A stretch of 64,000 nucleotides of DNA from UBA1181 sp045226255 (GCA_045226255.1 JBGVCG010000016.1:410036-474035), one strand, 5' to 3'. Positions 34,471-43,625 are shown, numbered from the stretch's first letter. Notes: generated by a model from the letters alone, not told the origin. Made by a program: numbers and translations.

Positions 34471-34616
34471 CAGAAAAAAACAGAGGAGTCGAAACGCATC
34501 GCCTCCTCTGCTATAATAACCCAAAAATACTGCAATCAAAAGTAAGGTTCTTCTTCGTAAAGGTAAAGTTACATGGTTTTCTAAAAGTATTAATATCATT
34601 GAACGTCACAAAGGTA
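34471..34616 (-). ncRNA. Candidate small RNA (or 55-codon ORF) between DUF6515 gene and tex
   Basis: On the minus strand a TACCTTTG box (34609-34616) is followed about 100 bases later by an intrinsic terminator: CAGAGGAG/CTCCTCTG (34481-34488 with 34503-34510) and a T7 run at 34474-34480. It is isolated by the DUF6515 terminator upstream. An ORF from ATG 34599 to a stop at 34432 (55 residues, hydrophobic) starts just after the box but runs through the terminator. No clear -33 element at the right distance, so this is tentative. Confidence 0.35.
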
Positions 34617-34673
34617 GCAGGATGAGGATGCTCTGATATGGACAATCGTACCAAAAGGATGGATTATTTTGTC

Positions 34674-34710
34674 AAAAAAGGGGCGTCTCCCCTTTTTCGG
34701 AAGACGCCCC
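34674..34710 (-). terminator. Terminator of the DUF6515-like gene
   Basis: On the minus strand GGGGCGTCT (34702-34710) pairs perfectly with AGACGCCCC (34680-34688), followed by T6. It lies 27 bases beyond the stop codon. Confidence 0.92.
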
Positions 34711-34736
34711 AACTTCAGAAATGCTTATGATAACGT

Positions 34737-36029
34737 TTATTTATACGGCTCATCTACAATCATGTAGCCCCCGGTAACAGGCTGGAACCAAGTGTCGGCG
34801 CCATACCAATAGAGACGATTATTAACGACTACTCGTTTGCTGCCCTCTGGCAATGCGGTAACGATATTGACGTTAGGAAGTACGACATCATCCTCTGGAC
34901 TACCTACGATGACATAGCCCTGTGCGGAAGGCAAGAACCAAGTCTCGTTATAGTTGTAGTAAGTGACACCGTTGACCGTAACAGCCGACGCACCCGCAGG
35001 GAGAACTTGTACGTACACCTCGCTCGCGGCAGCCACTGGTCTTTCAATCACCACATATCCGCTCACGCCTCTTCTGGCGAACCATACACCGTTGCCGTAC
35101 CAATAATCAACACCACCCAAGTTAACAGTCACACAAGCGAACGGAAGAGTTGCCAACACCATATTCACTGGACGGTGAACCAACTCGAACCCGAAGGTTG
35201 GGTGCTGACGATAGAAGTGTCCGTTGTGGACGTAGAACCTAACTCCGTGGGAGTCAACGAAATGATGTGCACGTGGATGCATAGCTGAGCGATAAGGTCT
35301 GCCGTTGTGGTACACGATCGGAGAGTGTCCGTGAGGAACAACAACCGGATGAGGGTGATGGATAGTCCTCGGACGAATCGCCGCACGAGGTGCAGGACCA
35401 TGGTGAGGAGCAGGACCATGGTGAGGAGCAGGACCATGATGAGGAGCAGGAACCGGACCTCTACGTACAGCCGGAGCTGGAGTATGACGAGGAGCTGGCG
35501 CTGGACCCTTTGGTGCATGAGACACTGCAGGTGCACGGTGTGGCGCTGGGGCCGCAGATGGCGCTGGGCCACGGTGTGGAGCATTCGAACCTACACGCGG
35601 TGAAACCGGTTGCGACTGACGCGGACCCGTATTGCTTGCTCTAGCCGCAGGAGCCGGAGTCGGACGTTGAGACATCTGAGGACGTTGGCTAGGAGCCGCT
35701 GCCGGACGATGATTTGACGCCGCAGGAGCAGCTGAATGTTGGCGAGGTCCATTGTTACCGGAACGCTGTGCAATATCGTGATGCTGCGATCCACGGTTGC
35801 TTACTCGATTCGCACCATGGGAAGGCGCGGATTGTCTGTTGCTAATAGTAGCTTGAGTATTTTGTCTATGCGATGAAGCATGATTAAAATTGTTATTACT
35901 GCGAGAACCACTTCTCATTTCCATTCTTTGTTGTCCGCCCTGACGACCACCATGTCTTTGGGCGGTTGCTGAGGTGCAAACCATTACCAATACTGTAATG
36001 AGAATTGCGATAATCTTATTTGTTTTCAT
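34737..36029 (-). CDS. Secreted His/Pro-rich protein with DUF6515-like C-terminus
   Basis: 430 residues. The signal peptide ends ...CTSATA-Q near residue 24. Residues 25-240 are low complexity, rich in His, Pro, Ala, Gln and Arg, with three copies of PHHGPA near 200. The C-terminal ~190 residues hold repeated short beta units (VTVNLGGVDYWYGNGVWFAR, VTVNGVTYYNYNETWFLP, VVVNNRLYWYGADTWFQP), as in DUF6515 proteins. Exported, likely envelope-associated. The histidine-rich part could bind metal ions, but that is a guess. It has its own promoter and terminator. Confidence 0.8.
   Translation of the reverse strand: MKTNKIIAILITVLVMVCTSATAQRHGGRQGGQQRMEMRSGSRSNNNFNHASSHRQNTQATISNRQSAPSHGANRVSNRGSQHHDIAQRSGNNGPRQHSAAPAASNHRPAAAPSQRPQMSQRPTPAPAARASNTGPRQSQPVSPRVGSNAPHRGPAPSAAPAPHRAPAVSHAPKGPAPAPRHTPAPAVRRGPVPAPHHGPAPHHGPAPHHGPAPRAAIRPRTIHHPHPVVVPHGHSPIVYHNGRPYRSAMHPRAHHFVDSHGVRFYVHNGHFYRQHPTFGFELVHRPVNMVLATLPFACVTVNLGGVDYWYGNGVWFARRGVSGYVVIERPVAAASEVYVQVLPAGASAVTVNGVTYYNYNETWFLPSAQGYVIVGSPEDDVVLPNVNIVTALPEGSKRVVVNNRLYWYGADTWFQPVTGGYMIVDEPYK
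35396..35452. repeat. 18-base tandem repeat within the DUF6515-like gene
   Basis: About three copies of GGACCATGGTGAGGAGCA, the last diverged. They encode the PHHGPA repeats and are a likely site of copy-number change. Confidence 0.85.
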
Positions 36030-36068
36030 GACCGTAAAATTTAGAACGTTTTACATTTTGTTTCCTAA

Positions 36069-36100
36069 CAAAAATAGTACAAACACCATGCCAAAACAAG
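36069..36100 (-). promoter_or_regulatory. Promoter of the DUF6515-like gene
   Basis: On the minus strand CTTG (36097-36100) and TATTTTTG (36069-36076) are 20 bases apart, about 40 bases before the start codon. Confidence 0.6.
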
Positions 36101-36181
36101 CGGATTTTATTGATTATCACTATTTTACATACCAATCGGCACAAACAATCGATGAATCAGCCGTTTCAATCGATAAACCCC

Positions 36182-36973
36182 CTAATTGCACAGCGTATAT
36201 AAGTCTTTTCTTGGATTAATAATCATCAAAGGAACAATGGATTTCTTTATAACCTTCAACTCCTTCGGACCGAAAAGAATGTCGTCCATGCCATAATCAC
36301 GCGACGCGGAGACCATCAAAAGGCTCGCATCCAACTCCATCACCCGGTCCACAGCCTCCAATTCTATCTTGAAACTATTCTTCTTCGCCTCCACATTTTC
36401 ATACTCCACGGAGCCTTTGTCCATCAACGCTTTGATCGCCTCCGCATTCTGTTGCGCCCTTGTGCCATAATCGTTGGCAACCATCAACATGATGTGGGAG
36501 TGGAAATGTAAACCCATGCCACGACAGAAGACACCCTTCTCGCGCTCCTCCACCAAAAAGCCAATCGGCACGAGCACACGGTCGAAGGCGATTTGCTGTC
36601 CCGGTTTCACAAAATAATATGGAATCCTAAGCTCGCGACAAAGCTTCAACTGATTGAACGGTTTGTTGAAAGGAGGAACATCAGACACTTCGAAGATCAG
36701 GATGACAGCCTCAACGAACTCCATGAAATCCGTGAAATCATCATCCAACACATAATAATTGACGGGGAACCCGATCCGATCCTTTTGCCACGACTCGAAA
36801 GCGTTCTCGTAGAAAGAGGAGGTCTCCTTCCTATCCATCACACCCAGCAAACATATCTGTTTGTCATGGGCATCCGCCAATTTTTTAGCCAACACTAAAG
36901 CTGTCTCTGGGAAATGGTCGGGGTGAGCGGCCACATATATCTGCTCCTTAGGCAATTCTTCGACTTTCATCAT
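36182..36973 (-). CDS. Universal stress protein-like (two UspA-type halves)
   Basis: 263 residues, no signal or transmembrane segment. Both halves have the alternating strand-helix pattern of UspA folds: IYVAAHPDHFPETALVLAKK with ICLLGVMDR in the first, and FDRVLVPIGFLVEEREKG with SLLMVSASRDYG and SIVPLMIINP in the second. The ATP-binding G-x2-G-x9-G-S/T motif is not clear, so it may not bind ATP. Usp proteins accumulate under stress. Single gene. Confidence 0.6.
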   Translation of the reverse strand: MMKVEELPKEQIYVAAHPDHFPETALVLAKKLADAHDKQICLLGVMDRKETSSFYENAFESWQKDRIGFPVNYYVLDDDFTDFMEFVEAVILIFEVSDVPPFNKPFNQLKLCRELRIPYYFVKPGQQIAFDRVLVPIGFLVEEREKGVFCRGMGLHFHSHIMLMVANDYGTRAQQNAEAIKALMDKGSVEYENVEAKKNSFKIELEAVDRVMELDASLLMVSASRDYGMDDILFGPKELKVIKKSIVPLMIINPRKDLYTLCN

Positions 36974-37020
36974 ATCGTATTCCTTTTCGTATATGCAAAA
37001 ATAAAATTAAGAGTTAAGAA

Positions 37021-37063
37021 TTAAAAATTATTTGCTATTTACCTATTTACTATTTGCGATTTA
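37021..37063. repeat. AT-rich heptamer-type repeat
   Basis: TTTGCTATTTACCTATTTAC, TATTTGCGATTTA tract directly preceded by an AGAGTTAAGAATTAAAAATT tract (37010-37029). It lies between the OmpH-like gene's terminator and the stress-protein gene. Confidence 0.6.
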
Positions 37064-37115
37064 ATGATTCGGTCATTCACAATTGAGCGATTCATTCCCA
37101 CTCGCTTTCCGCCAT

Positions 37116-37147
37116 AAAAAAGGGAGGAACCCCAAAGACTTCCTCCC
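37116..37147 (-). terminator. Terminator of the OmpH-like gene
   Basis: On the minus strand GGGAGGAA (37140-37147) pairs with TTCCTCCC (37122-37129), followed by T6. It lies 25 bases beyond the stop. Confidence 0.9.
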
Positions 37148-37171
37148 TCGCACAAAATATTTAAACAAAAA

Positions 37172-37807
37172 TTATTTGGACTTTTGCTCTGCGGCGTAAC
37201 GAAGATTCAATTGTTTGATGACATCGTTGGTGATGTTCAACGCCTCGTCCGCGAATAAAACATTGTCGGAATTCGCATTGCTCAGGATGAGTTTGAAACG
37301 TTTGTCCGCATTATATATCTTAAAGAAAGCGGCCACCGTGTCACGCAATTGGATATTCATTTTCTGCTGTTCCTCCAGGAATTCCTGGGTCAGCTTCTTC
37401 TCCAACAGCTGCAAATCCTGATCTTGCTTGTAAAGATTAGCCTGCTCGCTCTGCAAGGTTGCCTCCGTCAAGAAACCGCCAGCCTGGTATTTCTTCTGGA
37501 ACGCCTCATAATCCTTCTGGAACTTCACCTGAGCGTTCGTCATTTCCCTGCGGGCCTTTTCCTGCTTCTTCAACAACACTTCGTTCAACTTCTTGGCGAA
37601 ATCATAACCAAGCAACAAAGAATCCACGTCCACATAAGCGACGGGGAAAACAGAAGGTGAATCAACAGCCGCACTATCCACAACGGCTGCAGAAGCGACA
37701 GAGTCAGACGAGGTCTGTTCCTGTGCGGATGAATTACCTTTACAACTATAAAACGAAAGAACGGCTAATGCGATAACCGAGAAACATAACGAGTTAAAAT
37801 ACTTCAT
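37172..37807 (-). CDS. OmpH/Skp-like periplasmic chaperone, lipoprotein
   Basis: 211 residues. The signal MKYFNSLCFSVIALAVLSFYSC suggests lipid attachment at Cys22. A Ser/Ala/Val-rich linker precedes the OmpH domain (about 55-205): VAYVDVDSLLLGYDFAKKLN, a long coiled coil rich in Lys, Glu and Gln (about 75-160), then RFKLILSNANSDNVLFADEA. Skp-like proteins hold unfolded outer-membrane proteins. Here the lipid would tether the chaperone, unlike soluble Skp. It lies 11 bases behind the small membrane protein gene and is cotranscribed with it. Confidence 0.88.
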   Translation of the reverse strand: MKYFNSLCFSVIALAVLSFYSCKGNSSAQEQTSSDSVASAAVVDSAAVDSPSVFPVAYVDVDSLLLGYDFAKKLNEVLLKKQEKARREMTNAQVKFQKDYEAFQKKYQAGGFLTEATLQSEQANLYKQDQDLQLLEKKLTQEFLEEQQKMNIQLRDTVAAFFKIYNADKRFKLILSNANSDNVLFADEALNITNDVIKQLNLRYAAEQKSK

Positions 37808-37818
37808 ATCTTATCAAT

Positions 37819-38070
37819 TTATTTTTCACTTTCCCCCTGAAACGTCCCGTCGTCCTCCATATCTCTCTTCAAAGACAAAGCGCCGCGACGTTCCATAGCG
37901 TCTTGTGTCTGCACACAAAAGACACCTCTCTTCGCCAATGCCTTATTTCCTCCGACATGCATATGAGGGAATTTCTTCTTCTTCGAAAAAAAAGTCTGAA
38001 CGCCCAATAACAAGAGCGACAAACCTACAATCACCACAGTGACACCCAGAAGAATTCCGAAACTATTCAT
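37819..38070 (-). CDS. Small membrane protein of unknown function
   Basis: 83 residues. One N-terminal transmembrane helix (ILLGVTVVIVGLSLLLLGVQ, about 6-25) and a basic segment (FFSKKKK) place the C-terminal tail in the cytoplasm. The tail contains FPHMHVGGNKALAKRGVFCV followed by QTQD, with a single cysteine. Tails of this style recur in small Bacteroidota membrane proteins, but I cannot name a function. It heads a two-gene unit with the OmpH-like gene. Confidence 0.7.
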   Translation of the reverse strand: MNSFGILLGVTVVIVGLSLLLLGVQTFFSKKKKFPHMHVGGNKALAKRGVFCVQTQDAMERRGALSLKRDMEDDGTFQGESEK

Positions 38071-38251
38071 AAAATACGGTTGCTATTAAAAATTACATAG
38101 CTTTTACATACACTGAAGCCCACAACATGAGCTTTCACACCGCAAAGATAAAACCAAACAAAATTCCCGCAACCATTTCGAATAGAAAACCACCGCCACA
38201 TCTCTTTTTTTTATATATTTTTAAGAGAACAGACAAGGTAGAGACAAGAAA

Positions 38252-38280
38252 GGCGGGCGCTTCCGAGGAGACGCCCGCCC
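38252..38280 (-). terminator. Terminator of the AICAR transformylase gene
   Basis: On the minus strand a GC-rich stem GGCGGGCG/CGCCCGCC (38272-38279 with 38252-38259) is followed by a mixed T-rich stretch. Confidence 0.75.
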
Positions 38281-38300
38281 AACTATACTATAAGGGATGA

Positions 38301-39476
38301 TTAATGATGGAACAAACGGACATGAGTGAAGGCCATCGCCATCCCATATTTATCGCAAGTTTCAATCACATTATCATCACGCACAGAACCGCCTGGTTGA
38401 GCGATAAAACGCACACCGCTCTTATGAGCGCGCTCGATATTGTCGCCAAAAGGGAAAAATGCGTCGGAACCCAACGCTACATTGTCCAGCTTCGTCAACC
38501 ATGCCTTCTTCTCCTCTCTGGAAATAGGCTCAGGCTTTTCCGTGAAGAACTGCTCCCATACGCCATCCGCCAAGACATCCTCGTAGTCATCGGAGATATA
38601 GACATCGATGGTATTGTCACGATCCGCGCGACGGATTCCCTCCTTGAAAGGCAAAGCCATCACTTTCGGGTGTTGGCGGAGGAACCATATATCCGCCTTG
38701 TTGCCAGCCAATCGGGTGCAATGGATACGAGACTGCTGTCCCGCACCGATACCGATGGCCTGACCATCCTTCGCATAGCATACGGAATTGGACTGCGTAT
38801 ATTTCAGTGTAATCAAAGCGATCAACAAATCACGTTTGGCCTCATCAGAGAACGATTTCACCTTGGTAGGGAACTCCGTGAACAAGGACTCATCGATCTT
38901 CACCTCGTTCCTGCCCTGCTCGAAAGTCACGCCGAACACTTGCTTCCTTTCTATCGGGTTAGGCTTATACGAAGGATCCATCTGAATCACATTATAGGTG
39001 CCTTTACGCTTGTTCTTCAATATCTCCAACGCCTTCTCCGTGTACCCGGGTGCGATCACACCATCAGACACCTCCCTGTTGATTAAGAAAGCCGTCTCCT
39101 CGTCACACACATCAGACAACGCGATAAAGTCGCCATATGAAGACATACGGTCAGCCCCCCTCGCACGAGCATAGGCAGTAGCCAACGGAGAGAGTTTGGC
39201 ATCATTCACGAAATAGATCTTCTTCAACGTCTCCGACATCTCCACAGCGACAGCGGCACCTGCCGGACTAACATGCTTAAAGGAAGCTGCGGCGGGTAGC
39301 CCTGTAGCCTCCTTCAATTCCTTCACTAACTGCCAACTGTTAAACGCATCCAGGAAATTAATATAACCCGGACGGCCATTCAATACCGTGATAGGCAACT
39401 CGCCCTCCTCCATGTAGATACGGGAAGGCTTCTGGTTGGGATTACACCCATACTTCAACTCTAATTCTTTCGCCAT
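38301..39476 (-). CDS. Stand-alone AICAR transformylase (PurH C-terminal domain type)
   Basis: 391 residues. Transfers the formyl group from 10-formyltetrahydrofolate to AICAR, the ninth step of purine synthesis. The catalytic Lys-His pair is in SFKHVSPAGAAVAVEMS near 66. LKYTQSNSVCYAKDGQAIGI near 225 and the end segment SDAFFPFGDNIERAHKSGV are typical. The MGS-like IMP cyclohydrolase domain that makes up the N-terminal third of normal PurH is missing, and the protein begins exactly at the transformylase domain. IMP cyclohydrolase must come from another gene or a second full PurH. Confidence 0.92.
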   Translation of the reverse strand: MAKELELKYGCNPNQKPSRIYMEEGELPITVLNGRPGYINFLDAFNSWQLVKELKEATGLPAAASFKHVSPAGAAVAVEMSETLKKIYFVNDAKLSPLATAYARARGADRMSSYGDFIALSDVCDEETAFLINREVSDGVIAPGYTEKALEILKNKRKGTYNVIQMDPSYKPNPIERKQVFGVTFEQGRNEVKIDESLFTEFPTKVKSFSDEAKRDLLIALITLKYTQSNSVCYAKDGQAIGIGAGQQSRIHCTRLAGNKADIWFLRQHPKVMALPFKEGIRRADRDNTIDVYISDDYEDVLADGVWEQFFTEKPEPISREEKKAWLTKLDNVALGSDAFFPFGDNIERAHKSGVRFIAQPGGSVRDDNVIETCDKYGMAMAFTHVRLFHH

Positions 39477-39499
39477 CTTTAAGCTAATTTATTAAATAC

Positions 39500-39520
39500 G
39501 GGGGGATGATAAGTCCCCCC
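39500..39520 (-). terminator. Hairpin behind the 39528-39977 lipoprotein gene
   Basis: GGGGGGA (39500-39506) and TCCCCCC (39514-39520) form a 7-bp stem with a seven-base loop. There is no good T-run, so it may stabilise the 3' end rather than terminate. Confidence 0.5.
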
Positions 39521-39527
39521 GCCATAT

Positions 39528-39977
39528 TTATCTCTCGTAATATTCCTCTACCCTACGGTCTACCCGGTAGCCCCACTCATCCACATAATAGTCATCATAG
39601 ATAAGGACCAACCTCCAATGGGAAAGATAATCAATATTATAGTACCAATCACCATCATGCGTGGAGATGCGCAGCTCGCCATGACGGGTATCCCATGACG
39701 CATGTTCCCAATCTGTATAGACCCGACCAAAGCGGGAAACGTATGTACTTTTTATCGACACCGAACCATCAAAATGGAACCGGAAAGATAATTCCTCATT
39801 CGCATATTCCGTATACTCGGCACCACCCGGCACATCATCATGATAGACGGTCTTTGTCCAATGCCATGGATCCCCAACGAGAAGATCCTCATCCCTCTCA
39901 TCATCATAATAATCAAAACATGAGCTCATGACAAGGAGAGGAAGGGCTAACATAATTTTAAACAATACACTTTTCAT
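39528..39977 (-). CDS. Small lipoprotein rich in Asp, Tyr and Trp
   Basis: 149 residues. Lipoprotein signal MLALPLLVMSSC (cysteine at 20), then FDYYDDERDEDLLVGDPWHW. The mature domain alternates short strands (LSFRFHFDGSVSIKSTYVSR, HGELRISTHDGDWYYNID), like the lipocalin-like or META-type small lipoproteins of Bacteroidales. No certain family. It lies 51 bases upstream of the transformylase gene on the same strand. Confidence 0.7.
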   Translation of the reverse strand: MKSVLFKIMLALPLLVMSSCFDYYDDERDEDLLVGDPWHWTKTVYHDDVPGGAEYTEYANEELSFRFHFDGSVSIKSTYVSRFGRVYTDWEHASWDTRHGELRISTHDGDWYYNIDYLSHWRLVLIYDDYYVDEWGYRVDRRVEEYYER

Positions 39978-40116
39978 GACTCCTAATAATTAAATGATGA
40001 ATAAATCTGCTACAAAAATACGAATAAAAAGATTTAAACCATACACAATCGACGAAACGTCCATTCTGATAGACGAATAAAGGGCAGAAACGGGTATATA
40101 GCCATCCGCCACACCT

Positions 40117-41394
40117 CTATCGATCCTCCCGCTTTAATGGTTTACCCATAAAATTGTACCCTACACTCCATGCGACATACTGCGCTTTCGAGAAATATGC
40201 GGCTCTAACACCCACACTCGCATACAAAGGGCCTTTAGGATGAATCTTCACACCAACCACCTCATACATCCTTGTCAATGACTCGTCACCATGCATGATA
40301 TCATAGCCGATATTTAGGAAAAATGAGAAGCCATACATGATCAACTCGTTTTTCGCTGAGAGTCCAAGGTTGAAACGATCTCTCTTATTGCCCAACCACA
40401 CACGCTCGTACATCTTACCATCCGCCTCATCCAACACATAATCCGCACGTGCACCCACACTCTCGTCATACATAAAATCCAGGCTCAAACCGCAGCGGTA
40501 ACGATACGAGCAGCGTAACATCGGAGCGTAACTGGCCGCAAAAATAGGATGGCGGTATTGAACAAACTGTGTGCTCAAATCAGTTCCTCTCCCGTCATAA
40601 TATATCTGACGGAAAGATCGGGTAAGAGTGACGTCATGCTCCAGACGCAAAGGGACATGCGGTGCGTGAAGGGAAGTATCCTTCCTGACCTTATTCTCCG
40701 AATCGTTCAGGTTGTAAGATAACGCGACAGAGGCCGCATAGTTGTTCAAGCCCCGGTTAGGCATAGTGGTGGCACCGTTGGAGAAATGGGTGAGCGAGAC
40801 GCCCGCCTTCAAGTCCAATCCACCAGGGATAACAAACTTGAGATAAGGGAAAAAGGAGATATGCGCATTATGCTTCCACCCCACCGCAACATTATCAGGG
40901 TTCTTGAATCTATCGTAGTGGTTCCAATTGGTGGAATAGCCAAAATTGATTTCGTAATTCAATTTCAACCATCTCGTTATATAGGCAATCCTTGCGCCAT
41001 ACGTGCCAAAAACAGAGATAGGCTTGCCCAACCGTTCGTCATGGAAACGAGGAAACGCGATACCCACCCCATAGTACGGGTTACGGTAAGCCCGCGCCTG
41101 CCAGCGGTCTGGTCTGACGCCACAATTCATTTGGATGATGACATCGGAGAAATCATGCACTTCCCGCTCCGCCGCATACTCCCAACTTTGCTTTATCAAA
41201 TCGTAGTGGCCACCCTTCACGAAATCATTCGTGGAGAAGACACCACCGACATCCATTCTCACACCAAAGGACAACGGAAGCTTAGCCTCCTGCCCCGCAA
41301 CATGCGGATCCTCCGCGAAGAGACCAGCAAAGGGAAACGACACACAGCCAATGATGACCAACAAGCGTAATGTAGAAATCATAAAAAACCTCAT
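40117..41394 (-). CDS. PagL-like acyloxyacyl hydrolase family protein
   Basis: 425 residues. The signal peptide ends near residue 27 (...FPFAGLFA). The N-terminal half is a small outer-membrane barrel of the PagL/acyloxyacyl hydrolase family, with the catalytic-type His-x-Ser in SLTHFSNGATTMPNRGLNNY near 210. PagL removes an acyl chain from lipid A. The C-terminal ~190 residues (DVTLTRSFRQIYYDGRGTDL onwards) add more beta strands and resemble a second barrel part found in Bacteroidales members. An ATG at residue 5 is an alternative start. Activity on lipid A is inferred. Confidence 0.8.
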   Translation of the reverse strand: MRFFMISTLRLLVIIGCVSFPFAGLFAEDPHVAGQEAKLPLSFGVRMDVGGVFSTNDFVKGGHYDLIKQSWEYAAEREVHDFSDVIIQMNCGVRPDRWQARAYRNPYYGVGIAFPRFHDERLGKPISVFGTYGARIAYITRWLKLNYEINFGYSTNWNHYDRFKNPDNVAVGWKHNAHISFFPYLKFVIPGGLDLKAGVSLTHFSNGATTMPNRGLNNYAASVALSYNLNDSENKVRKDTSLHAPHVPLRLEHDVTLTRSFRQIYYDGRGTDLSTQFVQYRHPIFAASYAPMLRCSYRYRCGLSLDFMYDESVGARADYVLDEADGKMYERVWLGNKRDRFNLGLSAKNELIMYGFSFFLNIGYDIMHGDESLTRMYEVVGVKIHPKGPLYASVGVRAAYFSKAQYVAWSVGYNFMGKPLKREDR

Positions 41395-41541
41395 CCATCA
41401 ACTCTACTTCAGGAACGAACCCCACACTAGCAAAAAGATCCGAGCCTCAGTGAACAATCAAACGGCGGATGCATCCATACACACGCACGGAATCCGCCAC
41501 CGCGAAAGTAAGAAAAAACACAGTACCAATAAGAGAACCCA

Positions 41542-41573
41542 TTTGGATTTTTTTAAAATTCAACCTATTTTTG
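41542..41573 (+). promoter_or_regulatory. Promoter of the dsbD-like gene
   Basis: TTTG (41542-41545) and TATTTTTG (41566-41573) with a 20-base spacer, 25 bases before the start codon. A textbook match. Confidence 0.8.
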
Positions 41574-41597
41574 CAATAAACAAAAAAATAGAAAACG

Positions 41598-43604
41598 ATG
41601 AAAAAAGCAATACTATTCATTTTCGCCTTACTGACCACAAGCATCTTGAATGCGGAAATTCAGCGTCCTGTCAAATGGAACATCTCCTGCAGTGAAATAG
41701 ACAAAAACAACACGATAACCATCTCTTTCCAAGCCAACATAGACGATGGCTGGCACATCTACGGCATGGAAATGCCCCAAGACGGACCTATCGCGACCAG
41801 CTTCAATTTCACGCTCAACAAGGGGGCCACACCTGCCGGCTCCACGACTGCAAACAAGAAGACAAAATGCGGAATGGACAACCTGTTCGGCATGGAACTC
41901 TGCGAATACAGCGGAGCGGTCACCTTCCAACAAAAAATGAAGGTTTCCCAAGAGAAAGGATACAAGATCGTCGGATACGTGGAATACATGGCTTGCGACA
42001 ACACCAACTGCCTCGCTCCTACCAAAGAGAAATTCTCCTTCGAAAAGGGAGGGGAGAAAGTGGCGGAAGCTGTGGTAGAGCAACAGGACACCACTTCGGC
42101 AACCCCGGATGCAGTCGCCCCTGCGCAGGAGGCCAACGACACGTGGAAACCTGTGATTGACCAGATGAACTCCAACGAGTCCGAAGGTGAGCCAAGGAAG
42201 CAATCCCTACTGGGAATTTTCCTCTTGGGATTACTTGGTGGTCTATTAGCCGTCCTCACCCCTTGCGTATGGCCGATCATCCCTACGACGGTCAGCATCT
42301 TCATGAAACAGAATGGAGACGAGCGCAAAGGGAAGATAAGCGCTCTCCTCTTCGGAGCATCCATCATCCTCATCTATGTGGGCTTGGGCATCATCCTCAC
42401 GTTACTGTTCGGAGCCAATGTGCTCAACGACATAGCCACGGGCGCCTTCATCAACATCCTGCTCTTCATCCTGCTTGTCGTCTTTGCGATCGCCTTCTTC
42501 GGAGGATTTGAGCTCTCCCTGCCAGCCTCCTGGAGTACCAAGCTCGAGAACAAAGCGGACGAGAGCACAGGCATCGTCAGCATCCTCTTCATGGCGCTGA
42601 CCCTTGTGATCGTATCCTTCTCATGCACAGGTCCGCTAATCGGAACGCTCCTGGTGGACGTCTCCTCCGGACATAGCATCCTGCCGCCAGTGATAGGCAT
42701 GTTAGGATTCTCCATAGCGCTCGCCGTGCCATTCACCCTCTTCGCCTTCTTCCCAAGCCTGGTGAAGAAAAGACCTAAATCCGGGAGCTGGCTGAACACG
42801 ACCAAGGTGCTGTTAGGTTTCTTCGAACTCGCCTTCGCCTTCAAGTTCCTCTCCGTGGCCGATATGTCATACGGTTGGGGCATCCTCAGCAGAGAGACAT
42901 TCCTCTGCATCTGGATCGTCATCTTCGCCATGGCTGGATTCTACATCCTAGGCAAGATCCGTTTCAAAGACGAGGAGCCATTAGAGGGGATATCGGTCTG
43001 GAGACTATTCGGAGGTGGAGCCGCATTGGCTTTCGCCATCTACTTGGTTCCTGGATTGTGGGGCGCACCGCTCAAGGCCGTTAGCGCGTTCGCACCGCCG
43101 ATCAAGACACAGGACTTCAACCTGCAGACGACGGAAGAGGCCCAATTCAACGACTACGACGAAGCCATCGCATACGCCCAAGAGACGGGCAAACCTATAC
43201 TGGTGGACTTCACGGGCTACGGCTGCGTGAACTGCAGGAAGATGGAGACCGCCGTTTGGAACAAGCCGAGAGTGAGCGAACTGATCGACAACGAATTCAT
43301 ACTCGTCTCCCTCTTCGTGGACGACAAACGCAAACTGCCAGAGCCTCTCACCCTCAAAAAGGGCGACAAGGAGGTCGAAGTGAGCACCTACGGCGAGAAG
43401 TGGAGTTTCCTCGAAGAATATAAATTCGGAGCCAACGCCCAGCCTTTCTACGTGATCCTCGACAAAAACGGGAACGCATTAAGCAAATCGATGGGCTTCA
43501 CCGAAGAGGTGGACAAATTCGTGAAATTCCTCCAAGACGGGTTGGATAGGCACAAGGAGGCGTCATCCATCAAACCATTCACAATGAAAACATTAGGAGA
43601 ATAA
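41598..43604 (+). CDS. dsbD: DsbD-type thiol:disulfide interchange protein
   Basis: 668 residues with the full three-part layout. After a signal peptide comes an N-terminal periplasmic domain (about 20-170, GWHIYGMEMPQDGPIATSFN). An eight-helix membrane domain (about 205-500) carries the two redox cysteines in AVLTPCVWPIIPTTVSIF and VSFSCTGPLIGTLL. The C-terminal thioredoxin domain has the active site TGYGCVNCRKME. It carries reducing power from cytoplasmic thioredoxin to periplasmic proteins. Strong promoter; a nitroreductase gene follows 21 bases later and is likely cotranscribed. Confidence 0.94.
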   Translation: MKKAILFIFALLTTSILNAEIQRPVKWNISCSEIDKNNTITISFQANIDDGWHIYGMEMPQDGPIATSFNFTLNKGATPAGSTTANKKTKCGMDNLFGMELCEYSGAVTFQQKMKVSQEKGYKIVGYVEYMACDNTNCLAPTKEKFSFEKGGEKVAEAVVEQQDTTSATPDAVAPAQEANDTWKPVIDQMNSNESEGEPRKQSLLGIFLLGLLGGLLAVLTPCVWPIIPTTVSIFMKQNGDERKGKISALLFGASIILIYVGLGIILTLLFGANVLNDIATGAFINILLFILLVVFAIAFFGGFELSLPASWSTKLENKADESTGIVSILFMALTLVIVSFSCTGPLIGTLLVDVSSGHSILPPVIGMLGFSIALAVPFTLFAFFPSLVKKRPKSGSWLNTTKVLLGFFELAFAFKFLSVADMSYGWGILSRETFLCIWIVIFAMAGFYILGKIRFKDEEPLEGISVWRLFGGGAALAFAIYLVPGLWGAPLKAVSAFAPPIKTQDFNLQTTEEAQFNDYDEAIAYAQETGKPILVDFTGYGCVNCRKMETAVWNKPRVSELIDNEFILVSLFVDDKRKLPEPLTLKKGDKEVEVSTYGEKWSFLEEYKFGANAQPFYVILDKNGNALSKSMGFTEEVDKFVKFLQDGLDRHKEASSIKPFTMKTLGE

Positions 43605-43625
43605 TTCAATAAACCGATACGCATC

